A stretch of DNA of 64,000 nucleotides, from assembly GCA_951394405.1 (NCBI GenBank), contig OX596339.1, positions 3,658,001-3,722,000 on the forward strand, in the 5' to 3' direction. The notes under the pieces are model-generated. The model had not been told where the DNA came from, did no database searches, and was given only the letters and a program-made list of their open reading frames with translations. Positions 45,716 to 56,881 of the stretch are shown here, one piece after another; the stretch's first letter is position 1; every line of letters starts with the position of its first letter. Source of the DNA: Coprinellus micaceus. Lineage: Eukaryota; Basidiomycota; Agaricomycetes; Agaricales; Psathyrellaceae. The translations under genes and the position numbers were made by a program.

Positions 45716-47729
45716 TTGCTCGCTCGTGAATGAGGGCAACGTTCGTCGGCTTCTCAGACCAGAATTACAATAACCACCCCTTGGCCTTCCGGACACCCCC
45801 CAAACGTACATTCAAACTCCCTTTCCACTCCCTCGTCCTGTTGATCGGTTCCACTTCAGTAACCTTGCCTAGGCTAGGCGGTTCGCTTACCATCGTGGAT
45901 TTCATCAAGGGTGTTGAAACCCCCTCTAGTGCCACTGCAAGTCAACGGTCCTTGTCTCCACATCGCAGGTGAACCTCGAGGTGGTGTTGTCAGTGGGCGT
46001 TGCCGTCCAAGAAACCATGGGGTAGAGCGTCTGGTACCTACCAATATCACGGAACGAGACTGTGCATGATCGCAAGGAATTCGCAAGGAATTCAACAACT
46101 CGCTGGCCATAAATTTCTAGTACATGGTACGATGATGGTGGTTTTGGAAAGACTGTCATACTGAATGCCGGTAGGCTGCAATGCTGCGACACACCCCATC
46201 CTTGGACTTTGGCCCGTCCTTCAAATACCTAACCAGGTCCCTATATTCCCAGCAGCGGTCAGTTGGAGCGGTTTGCTATCACGTCGCTCGGCGTCGTCGA
46301 TTACCAGCAACGTCAACGTTTGTTGTGCCGGGGCGCGTACTACGACGATGACGACCTCTCCACACCCATGTCGCTGCCGCTGAATGCGAGTGGGCCCGGT
46401 ACGGCCACACGTTTCCGCTCCTCGTTTGGGGAGGTGTTGGAAGTTCGAGGGTGGTGACTGATAGAAGGGCCGCGTCGACGGCGTATTCGACATCAATGGC
46501 GATTCTGGGAGAGGAAAACAAAAGGTAAGTACGCGTTGATCGTTCAGGACGGATGCGTTGTACTTACCTTGTATCCTTCTCCTATCTTCCCTGTTATCAG
46601 CTTCGGCCTAGCAAGGCAATATAAGTGGGACGAGGCGGGCGGAGGTAGAGGAGAAGAGGGTAGGTGGTGTTGATGGGAGGTGAGCATGAGACAAGGCGGG
46701 ACGGGGAGAGGTGGTGGGGCTTCTGGAAACGAAGACTGACCTCGAACTCTACTTCTACCCCAGACAAACCCCCTCCACCATCTACTCGCCGATCTGCACT
46801 CTTGACGCGCGTTCATAGTGTCTGCGGGCGAAGGTGAGTGATAAACGAATGACATACCGAAGAGAGAAACTGTTACTTACGTCCCTCGCTTTCCTAGTCA
46901 TCCAGCCCGGCAACTCCCCCATTACCTCGTCGTCTAGCACGGCGTCGAAGTCACGTTTGTCGTGTGCACTTCGTGCGTGGGGTGTCGTTGGGAGAGGGCG
47001 GGTTCATGTGTGTTGTGGGAGTGGTCGGTGCTGGGCAGATGGGTGTATGAATAGACCTAGAGCTGTTGACGCCATTCGATGTCTCGGACGTCCTATCAGC
47101 GGCGGCCTAGAGATCCCTGGGTGGCGGAGATAGGCGTCAGTGAGTCCCCGTTTGACGGCACGGACCTTCGCCTTGGTCGTTTCGCTCTATCTCCAGCATC
47201 TCGAGGGCGTTCAGGGAGACGACGGGTGCTCGGCCATGCAAGTAGGCTACGGGGAATGGGGCTTATCACAGAAGCAGACGGTCAGTACGTCGTACTCTAA
47301 TTGATGGAAACCGGGTACTCATTTTGCTCGTCGCATCCAGCGACCCCGAAACGGTACCTGGAGACCTTCTCCACCTTCTCGTCTCCCCTTCTCCGTCCTA
47401 TGCAATCCCCACGACGCTAGATCTCCATTCGTTGTTGGCGCGCGCGATTCGTATTGCTGGATCGTTGGTCGGATTTTCGTCGGTGCCCTGTGAATTCAAC
47501 GAACGATAAGCGCCCCCACGCGACCCCCAGAGAACGATTGACTTGCCGAGAATGTTGGAGGCGTCGACGACGTGGTGGTAAGAAGGAAAGATCTGGCCAT
47601 AGTTTAGGGTTAGCTAAACATGGGCGCTAAACGTGGCCTGCATTTCTTTCCCTCTCCCACAGCCCGCGTTTTCAACGGCATCTACGCCTTCCATCCTACT
47701 CCCCCTCACTAGTTCACAGGCTTCATAGA
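45716..47729. other. No confidently supported gene
   Basis: Several short frames (for example around 46221-46521, 46834-47300 and 47324-47509) without domains, some with possible splice sites. They may include 5' exons of the gene at 47730, but I could not join them. Confidence 0.4.
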
Positions 47730-48286
47730 ATGCCCCTTATCTCGATCGACCCTTCGAACCTTGCCGCCATCCTACTCGTTCGGATCTTCTACCAACCTCG
47801 AATGGAGACAGCCAGCAGATTGGACTTTCGGTGGAGACTTCTTCCCTGGGTCCTCATACAAGGGCTTCTGGTCCTAGTTCTGGCTTTCCGGGCCATGAAG
47901 ACTTTCGTGAGTAATCCACGGCCATTCGTCGCGTCGCTGACAACGTCTCCATCGGACCTCAGCACGACTCCCGCACGCACTCCGACCTCCTCCAGCGTAT
48001 CCTCGCCAAAGAAGAGGATACTGTCGACATAGCGGTTCTCCTCGTCACTGGAACCGTAGTCGGATGGGTCGGCATTCAGTCCTTCCGAGATGACGACATC
48101 GAGCTTCAAGACCTCGAGGGGCACGACGACGCGCCTCGGCCTGGCCACGAACTCGTCGAGCTGGCTGTGCAGGATGAAGAGGCGTGGTTTGGTGGTGAAT
48201 TGGATGTAGAAGCGGGCGGAGAGCTTCGGGACCTCGAGGGGGTCGGCGATTTTGTTGTCGACATGCCTGGGGCCTTCCCAGCATGA
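47730..48286 (+). CDS. Small putative membrane protein, 166 aa, two exons
   Basis: Exon 1 is 47730-47906 and exon 2 is 47963-48286. The intron is 56 nt (GTGAGT...CTCAG), both phases are zero, and the total is 501 nt. Hydrophobic segments are LLPWVLIQGLLVLVLAF (about 35-52) and VDIAVLLVTGTVVGWVGI in the middle. The C-terminus is strongly acidic (for example DDDIELQDLEGHDD). The topology suggests two membrane helices with an acidic tail. Function unknown. A minus-strand frame over the same bases looks weaker because it lacks this hydrophobic pattern. Confidence 0.5.
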
Positions 48287-50878
48287 TCTCCCCAGGTGCG
48301 TGTGCCATCTGCCAGACAACCCGTGGCCCTCCCCTTACCCCACTTCACTTAACCCACTTTACAGAGCCATCCTCGATCGCTCCCAGCCATCCTCAAACGA
48401 GCCGTGATACCACTTGACAGGGTCCCCAATCAACCTCCACGTTTACCGACTGTTTTATCTCATCTTTTTGTTGCACAGAAGCCCTCACTTACGCAATACG
48501 CACTTGGTCGTCCTTTACTGCCTTCTCCCCTTACCGCACAGTACTCCAAGCTTCAGACTCGTATTGTACCATTGCTGCCTGTACCAAACTTCTATTCAGT
48601 CGCCGTCCTGCCACTCCCGAGCCCTCTTCTCAATCGACTAGATTGCCCACAATCGGCTCACTCTCCACTTTATCCAGGAAGACCTCCCAATCCTCATTGT
48701 GGTCGTCTTCTCCGGTTTCGCAGGTTTTTTATGTCTGTGGGATTGAGGAACAGGTTGACGAGGGGTAGCTGATGAGGGTTTGGAGTTCCGGAGAGAGGAT
48801 TCGTTGCCTCAGCACCGTTTGCGGCATCTGTGGCTCGCTCACTGTGTATTTGGCCAAATGGGCATCACTCAGTGGGGAACTAGGTTTCATATAGAAATTT
48901 GGACGACAATGTTCAAACGTTCAATATTCAATATTCAGCGCTCAGCTTTAATATTATCGCAAGGTAACGTTGCGGCCTGACGCGTAAAACTCGTGCGTCT
49001 GTCCCGACTCCACATGAGGCGCCCGTTGCATGGTAGCAGCACCGGTTTTCGTGAGCGTGAATGGACGACGACCACGAAACCAGGGGCCGAGTCCACCAGT
49101 TTTCGAGGGGGAGGACATGCCATGAATTGTGGCACAAGTGGCTCCAGGACCCGCGCAGTTTACCTGGCGGGACATGCGCCACAAGGCCAGGGGGGTGTCG
49201 GGGCAGGGAAATCAACACATTGCATTGGTCAAACGATGGGAGGGACCTGTTCTGGTAAAGTGGGAATTGGATGGACCTGGGAGGGACAGAAAACGAGCAG
49301 ACAAAGCCCAGGCTATGACCATGTTTGCTGGGGTGGCTCAGTCCAGAGAGGCACCACATAACCCCCAGAGAATGTGGTCTTTCAGGGGCCAGAAATCCTG
49401 GAATTAAATCTCCCAGAGAAATACCAGCCTCTCGGGCATGAAATCTGGTCCATTACTGACCTTCTCGCTACCAGGGATGGGCCAATTTTTGTGTGATTCC
49501 CTTTGGAACGATTTATGGACGACATACGGACATTGTTTCTGTCATGAGTAAGTACACGGTACCTGGTCTATTTCTGGACCTCCAGCGACCAGCCCGAGAG
49601 CAGGTTTACTGGACACGGGCCTCTCAAAATGTCTGGTCGTCGGTTGTCCAAGATAGGGCCACAAACGTGTGAACTTTATCCGGCACGGTCTCTGTCGCAA
49701 TCACGTCCAGCGATTTTTCGGCCCAGTGTCAGCCAACATCGCTTCGTTCACATGCCAAGATATTCGCCCCGCTGCACGAGTGGGCCGTCCCGCGATTCCT
49801 GCTCTTTTGTATCACCCCAGAGCTCTTGTCGGTTCGATTGATGTCAATAGCACTGCGTCGCAAGCCACTTCCTTGTGCCCTCGTTGCTACACCTGCAGCT
49901 GGGGGTAGGGGTACCTACTATCTAGCACACTTCGCGTGAGGGGGCGTTCGCTACGTGTATATCCGTCCGTCCGACGGCAGCGTGTGAGGGCGCCTGAGCA
50001 GAGCGAACGATTGCACGGCATTCGCGTTTCGAGTGTCGAGTAAAGGTGCGATGCATGTTACTTGTTTGTGGTTCATTGGGGACCCTCCCGACCTCGGCCC
50101 CTTGGAATGCCGGGATTACCTCCCAAGTGAGTTACCTTTTCGGCAAATCCCAACAGATCTCGAACAAACGCAGACCTCCATCCATGGACAGTATGTATTA
50201 TTTCTGCGTACACGTCTGCTTTCAAGCACAACACGACGGGACCACCAATTACACCCCGCAGTTCGACCACCTTGGTCTTTGCGCATGCACACCAGTCACC
50301 CAACGGAACGTAGAAAGAGCGAGCTCCCTTGGCTTTGGCGTGTCGTCGAGGCGAGGGTCTCGTTCTTCCTCTCCAAGAGCCTGATGGAATGCAAGTCGCT
50401 TGCGTGTGTTCGAAGTGGCGGCTGCTAGTTAGCCCGGAATCGTTGAGGTTAAGGCGTCAAGCTTCCAGCGATTGGTGGCGGCGCACATCAATCGCTTCAC
50501 TTGCTCTTCGACTACTGTATCAGTGAATTTCTTTAGGCCACACTTGCCGATCACTCTCGTTATCTGTCTGCAGTTGGGATGGGACCATCAGGTTGGTGTC
50601 GGTGTAGGAATAGCGGGGGTGGGCGCATGATGTGCTGCCTTCCGCATGGACACTTTCCTTCCAACGCAAGCAGCACCCAACGCAGATCATACTCTGCGAT
50701 CTCCTTTCTATTGACCTTCGATCCGATTTCCTTGAACCCGGTTCTTCGTCGCAGCCAAAGGTCAAGCGCCCAGCTTAGTCAGCGCCTCGCAGCATGTCAC
50801 CTGCCGAAATCATAAGATGCTGTGGAAGGCGCGGAGAATGCATAGCGGCGTGCTCTTTCCCCTTTACCACCACCCCCC
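48287..50878. other. Long stretch without a supported gene
   Basis: Contains only short frames. Composition changes around 49000-49600 (gg/cc-rich words such as ccaggg, cctgg and gggac), which could be decayed transposon DNA, but no repeat ends or domains were found. Confidence 0.4.
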
Positions 50879-53800
50879 ATGTCTAAGCTCCCCTCGAACG
50901 TTAACATTGGGGCAGTCGACCTCGTCACCGCTGGCGGGAACTACAACCAATACCGTTACGGGGAAACCTCGAATGTGGTCAACATCAATGGTGAGTGTTT
51001 GGTGTACCGCCTGAAGATCGATGAACTGACCGCTCGTCCCTACCAAGATGGCGGTCAATACAACATTGAGGTCAAAGCTGGGGGGCACAGTGGAGTGGAT
51101 CTCGCCGCCGCGTTGGACAGTGAGTGGAACGTACGTCAGAGACGGGCGCTCAAATTCACCTCGGGTCGCAGAGCTCAATGCACACATCTCCGCGGGCTGC
51201 ATGCACAACTCTGCCGATAGATTAGACGCTCCGAAGTGCCTTGAAGACACGCGAAAGGCTGTACAGGATGACATCTTCAGCTGGATTGACAACGGGCCCA
51301 CGGATGAAGTGCTGTGGTTACAGCAATTCGCAGAACATAGGGCGCGGATTGATTTTTTGATTTCTTTTTCTCGCGCGCGCAAAACGCGACTGGAATTTTG
51401 ACCTGGCAGTATCGAGTTCAATTCTTCCCCCAAGAATGTAAATTTACTTCAGCTGTGTCCAGTAGCGTTGTGCAAACATGTTGGTACCAATTTTGTTCGG
51501 AAAACGGAAGTGGCAGCATGCTCACGTCGCAACCATCCACCTTTGAGTATGCTGGATCGCCACCTCAATCCATCCACGAGAATGGTATATTTTAGACTCA
51601 AATTTAAACTGAAAGGAGGGGAAGGTGATTCTGTGCCTGTAGGTAGGCAGTATCAGGTGGTAGTGGGCTGGTGCGTTAAGGTAGCCTCAAGGGGCCGATC
51701 AGCTGCTCATCAACGAGGTCGCTGTGGCACACCATGTGTCCTGCAATGAATATACGGCGCTCTGGAGCCTGAAACGGACCACTTAAGCCATCTCCAAAGG
51801 CGTATTAACTCTTCGGAAGGGTTAAAAACAGTGCATTTCCTTCAATCTAAGTGATAAGTGGCCTGGTGGTGAGGTGCTTTGCTGGCACCTAAATCTTCAT
51901 TTCAATGAGGGTTCCAAAGAACGAAATGGATAATGAACCATTCCCTAGTTCCAACTTATATATTACACCACCCTCTGGCGGTCGATCTCTGAGGAAGACG
52001 CGTTAAGGAGCACGATGGTGAGGGCACACCCAGGCGGGTGTGATGCCAGGTGCCCACTTTCCATACCAATTTTTATGCTGCCTCTCTTCGAACTGGGCCC
52101 CTTAAGTAATACACAGCTATTACCAGAGATTCTTGGCATATTTACGCCTCCTTTCATGAGTCCAGAAGGATGTAAGAGACCGGGACACGCGATGTCATTG
52201 ACGGGGAGCGTACTAGACAATCATCTCGTAACCTCATCTCACAAAAACAACCTATGACCGCAAAAACGACTTCGTTCGGTCCACAATGGCTCTCTAAATA
52301 TGACTGTACTGTTTTCAAGGCCACCCGAGAGGATACACAAGCATAATGAGGGCAACATCGCCGAGGCTCGAAATCATGGTGCGTTTTGCGTGCGTGAGAA
52401 AACAAAATCAAAAAATCAATCCGCGCCCTATGTTCCGCGAACTGCTGTAACGGGGCCAGCCGGGACGGGCAAATCGGCGGTTATGGGCACGGTCTCGGAC
52501 AAGCTCAGGGAGAAAGGGCAGCTTGCCGCGGCTTACTACTTCTCATCGTTCGCCGGGTCGCTAGAGAGGAAGTCGAAGCGGGGCTTTGTGACGACTCTGG
52601 CGTACCAGCTCCAGCAGTACGAGGGATTCGAAAGTCATGATTCCCCAGCCATTCTGGCTGCTGTGCAGAAGGACCCAGCGGTCTTTCGGATGTCATTAAA
52701 GGAGCAGATGGAAAGAATCATCTTACGGCCTCTACGAGAGGTTGAACGTCAGCCAGAGTCTAGATTCAGCAGTCCGATGGTGATCCTCGCCGATGGGGTA
52801 GATGAATGTGGGGAGGACCAGTATAATCAACCCGGACGATCGAGGCAGGGGGACCAAGTTGAAATCCTCTCTGTCTTGCTACAGGCGATCCAGGACCCCG
52901 CATTCCCCTTCCGTCTCATCGTCGCCAGCCGCCCCGAGACTTGGATTCGTTCATACTTCACCGACTTCGCTGCCAGCAAGACCCACGAAATATTCCTCGA
53001 CGACAAATATAACCCCGACGAAGACATTCATCTCTTCCTCAAGTCCAAGTTTAACGAGCTCTGCCGTCGGTATCGCATTGACCCCTCAACATGGCCCGGA
53101 GAAGCGGTCATAAACAAGCTAGTGGAGGGTGCATCCGGCCAGTTCATCTATGCCGCCACTGTTCTTCGCTTCATCGACACCCCCGGAACGCTTCCTCAAG
53201 CGCAGCTTGAAATTGTTCTCAAGATCAACCCGGAAGATAGTTCGAACCCATTCAGCTTGCTGGATGCGCTCTATACTTCAATTTTACGATTGAGCTCGAA
53301 CCCTGAAAAAACCGTGCTCTGGTTGAAAGCTCTGCATCGTATCCAGACGGGCGCCTTGACCCCTTCGGCATGGACCGTCGATCGGATATTCGAGTCGAGT
53401 GCAGGGCAGGCGCAGATTCTCATGGGTGGGCTCCCGTCATTGATTTATACCGCTGAAAATACCTCAGAGGAGATCGACTCGGCATATTACGGGAGCAAGC
53501 TGGGAGTGTCGGCTGCGCTCATTCCCAAGGTTGACTGGGCAGCACCCTATGTGTTCTACCACAAATCCTTCCTTGACTACCTCGAAGACCGTTCACGATG
53601 TGGGGCCGCTTTTCCTGACATTGGCAATGACAAGGTCGAGCAGTGGTTAGCAGGTCGCTTTGCTCAAACCCTAAAATGTTAAGCCCATCATCATTTTACC
53701 ACATTTTTCTTCCAACTAACGGCATGTGCGCAGGCGGTGGTCCAGAAGTCCCCGTAAATCCAGGGTTGCTCCCTATTTTCCAGCGGTGTTTTCTGGACAC

Positions 53801-54169
53801 TTTGGTCTCGTCTGCAGGCAATGAGGGGGCGACACATTGGAAGATGGAAGATGATATCCTCTTCCGCAGCGAACCAACCATATGGCTCGATGTGCCAAAA
53901 CAAATCCCACCTAACCATGTAACGCATGGTGGGCCTGAGAGAATACTGTACATTTCTGTGCACAATACTGTAGGTCTTTTGGGCAGTCCGCCGCCGCATG
54001 CTGACTGATTGGTACTACGCAGTGCCGTTCGCATCACCCATGCAATCCAGGCTGCAAGCGATGGAGGCGGCTAATCTCAAAGCTTCCAAAGGACGGATGG
54101 GCGCGACCTTGGTACAGCCCATTTAGAATCCTACTCGACAGATTCAACATCAGACGTGTAAAGAATTGA
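50879..54169 (+). pseudogene. NACHT-type NLR gene disrupted by a transposon at its P-loop
   Basis: Exons: 50879-50990, 51048-51119, 51172-51320, [insert], 52450-53677, 53734-53969 and 54023-54169. Excluding the insert and one TA copy they total 1,944 nt, an exact open frame of 647 codons plus stop. The N-terminal region ends in a typical Agaricomycete NLR linker (CMHNSADRLDAPKC, then FSWIDNG). The NACHT domain has Walker A GPAGTGKS (about 113-120), Walker B VILADGVDEC (about 222-231) and a later VASRPE. The C-terminus ends with the Cys/Trp pattern often seen in this family (HPCNPGCKRWR). Fungal NLRs act in non-self recognition and programmed cell death. This allele should be non-functional unless the insert is spliced out. 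The C-terminal part alone (from about 52300) could be translated from a Met in the insert. Confidence 0.85.
51321..52447. mobile_element. Tc1/mariner-like non-autonomous element (1,127 bp) in the NLR gene
   Basis: Terminal inverted repeats of about 68 bp with roughly eight mismatches. Both ends read cagca(a/g)ttcgc and share gaacatagggcgcggattga. The element is flanked by TA on both sides (51319-51320 and 52448-52449), the target duplication expected of Tc1/mariner elements. The interior has no frame resembling a transposase, so it must have been mobilised in trans. The TA lies in a Leu codon (TTA) immediately before the P-loop. Confidence 0.88.
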
Positions 54170-55721
54170 GCTTCCTGGAACCCATCTCGCCATGGCCCCG
54201 GCTTTCAATAGGTGAGATCTCATTACCTCGCTCCCAAGTTGATTCCAACGCTTAGTACCATTATCTTGACTCGAAGGGAGAAGTGGAATAACTGTCGTCG
54301 TACCACGAGGGACGACACAGCCAGTCGATGACCTGAAATATTCTTTCTTCGTAATGCGGTGCTAGCGACGATCCGTCTGCTCGTTTGTAATTCAAGGCAG
54401 GGCGCAGTGCGTTTGATTGGGACGTCCGGTAGTAACCTCGAACGAAGGGGAATAGAACCGTTCCTCACCGCATGGCGGTGTCTTCAATACAGAATCCTTT
54501 GCGAGTTTCCGACCATGGGTTCATTCCTTGCCACCATTCCTGTGTATCCGCCGCCTCGATATTTTCGCTTACCGTTCCTAACCGGCGATATTCGAAATCG
54601 TCGAGTTTAGTTTATCACCCCCTCGCCCTCCAGGTTGTGTTTCCTCCTCGAAATCGACATAGACTCGCTAACCGACTGCTCGATCCTCCACATTGGGCCT
54701 CGCTTTCAACGCTTCCATTCCAAAGTCGGTGTACTCGCGTCTCAGATTGTCCTCAATTCGGGCCACCGCATTCGCCAATGGGCCGGGGAAAACGTTTGCG
54801 TGATAACATCATGCAAGCAGAAATCAGATAAGGGGGATAGACACACCCCGAGGCTGACGAGCTGAGCCGAATGCCTCGACAGAGCAAGAGATCAGTGGGA
54901 GGCATTTCATCCCGAGCGACGAGGCGATTTGGTGAAATGGGAAGGGATGCTTAGTACTCACGCAAGGGGGTACGAATCCCCCAGAGGACTCTAGAGCTCT
55001 TTGGAGAGAGGCGCAGTGTCCAGGGTCATCAGGAAAGGGCTGTCTGTACGAGTATCGAAGTGCGGAAACCTTGTAGATAGGCCACGCCGCCAGATTAATG
55101 ACGCGTTGAAGTCGTAGGCACAGGAATGGGTACAGCGCGTGATAGTCAGCGACTGGGATCTAGAGAGTCGCAGAGGCGGGTGGGGAACGATGTGTCTGGA
55201 AGTATGAGGAAGTATGAGCTCTAGTTGGGAGGGGGTGCGGAGGGGTGGAACACATCTGGAGAGATTGAGGGACAAGGGGCGAGATTTGATCCGATGTTCT
55301 AGCCCCAGCAAGCGAGGATATCGAAGGCGGCGAGGGGACTGCTGAAAGAAGGCCCTTGAAGGTCTTGAGGTTGAAGGGGCTGAGGATGGGATGAAGATGC
55401 CGAACGAGGGGTAAAAGGAGAGACAAGAATTTCATTCTTGACGCGGTCACGGCAGTCGGGCCATCGCCCTAATGGATCGCCGAACTCGGGCTAAGGTTGG
55501 GCCGGGACTGCAGCTTCCTTCGACATCAAAGGCGAAGGGACGCGTCTTTTGGGCTTATTGACGCGCATATTGGCCTTTCATATCACGGAGCCATGGAGGT
55601 GTAGATTTTGCGCGTCCACCACTACCTTCCCTCTTGTGGCGTTGAGCTGGAGCTCGGGGTGATCTCCAGATTTGGGTCCGAACGCCGACATTGCTGCGAT
55701 GACGGAGGGGGCTCTGTCATT
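54170..55721. other. No supported gene
   Basis: A frame at 54635-54865 (IDIDSLTDCSILHIG and following) vaguely resembles the leucine-rich part of F-box proteins and may be a gene remnant. Nothing else is recognisable. A purine-rich stretch near 55190-55440 has no open frame of interest. Confidence 0.35.
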
Positions 55722-55783
55722 GTTATACATAAAACCGTGGCAGCTGCCTGCGCGGGGTTATATAAAAAACGCGTTTTTGCCTG
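55722..55783 (+). repeat. Half copy of a short MITE family
   Basis: Starts with the same terminal repeat gttatacataaaac and continues with words shared with the reverse complement of 56342-56445 (cagctgcctgcg, aaaaaacgcgtttttgcctg). It then ends, so this is a truncated copy. Confidence 0.8.
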
Positions 55784-56341
55784 GTGTCCCACATTCAAGT
55801 TCCGACGCCTCAGGGCAAGATCATAGCACGTGAGGTATGTTCGTTTAGCGCTTGCATCCTAAATAGGGAAGTTCAACTACATCACGTGATGTTTGTTTAT
55901 CTTCATTCGCGACGGCCCCCACATTCCCACATGGGTAGCTCCCTCCCACTTCGCATCGCACCCCTCCCTTCGGGGGGGCCCCGCCATGCTCCGGGGAGGG
56001 TCCCAAGGCCCCCGATGTGAGACCGTCGGTCACATATGTGGGGCCCCCGGGTTCCTTGCCGCCGCTCATCACGCGCTCGGCCCAAGGGCCTCGATTTGAC
56101 AGGCGGAGGGTAGACTTACACACGCCGGTGGAGGCACATATATAGAATGAATTTTATTTGAGGCCACTTGAGGGTATTTTCAAGACCCCACAAATTGTAA
56201 TTTGGTTTGTTTGATTTGCTCGACATACGGTAGGAATAGTACATGTGATCGTGTTGTAAACATGTGCCCCTACTATATTGGGAAAGAAGGATCACCAGCC
56301 AATGAACGCGTGGCAGGGCATGGTCTCATGCTTCTGCAGGG
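55784..56341. other. Non-coding, GC-rich palindromic words around 55960-56080
   Basis: Contains repeated ggggccccg/ccccggg-type words that partly pair, but no clean terminal repeats. No gene seen. Confidence 0.4.
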
Positions 56342-56445
56342 GTTATACATAAAACGAGGGAGTTGCCTGGTCCCCAGGGCCGGCAGGCAAAAACGCGTTT
56401 TTTGTATAATCCCCCGCAGGCAGCTCCCACAGTTTTATGTATAAC
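56342..56445. mobile_element. MITE, 104 bp with 14-bp terminal inverted repeats
   Basis: gttatacataaaac at 56342-56355 pairs exactly with gttttatgtataac at 56432-56445. The interior carries complementary ctgcc/ggcag words, so it is largely foldback. No clear target duplication. It lies 86 bp from the retrotransposon end. Confidence 0.85.
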
Positions 56446-56531
56446 ACTGTCGGCTACTGGTGGATGACGTGATGGCCAAATCGACAGGTGCTTGCTCTTG
56501 ACCATCGTCATCCTCTACAGTGACAACGACC

Positions 56532-56854
56532 TGTAGAACGATGCAAGTATGACCCACTGTAAGTGGGGAGAGTTCGATGGGGACTCACCCACTTACAGTG
56601 TGGACTATATACTGTAGAGAACAATAGATAACCTATATGCGGAACAATAAAAAAGAACAATAGACATTCCATAAGTAGAGAACAATAGCAGTGAATGGAG
56701 ATAAGGTGGAGATAAGAGAACAATAAGTGCGAGTATAATGGGAATAATACAAGGTGGTTGTTGTTCTCTGTAGAACAATAGAAGATAAGTAAAACATTCG
56801 AAATAGAGGTATTCTTGGTAGAGATAGAGTTGACATGAGCATTGTCTTCCAACA
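56532..56854 (-). repeat. 3' LTR (323 bp)
   Basis: Matches the 5' LTR with a handful of substitutions. It lacks a 60-bp segment found there. Confidence 0.93.
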
Positions 56855-56881
56855 CACCCCCTCAATGTAATGTCTCTGTAT

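Noticed and set aside
47789..48319. Minus-strand 176-aa gene
   Set aside because: The plus-strand two-exon model over the same bases has exact splice phase and hydrophobic segments. The minus frame looks like its shadow.
52300..53682. A 460-aa NACHT protein starting at 52300
   Set aside because: The first ~50 codons lie inside the inserted element and include its terminal repeat. The real gene starts at 50879.
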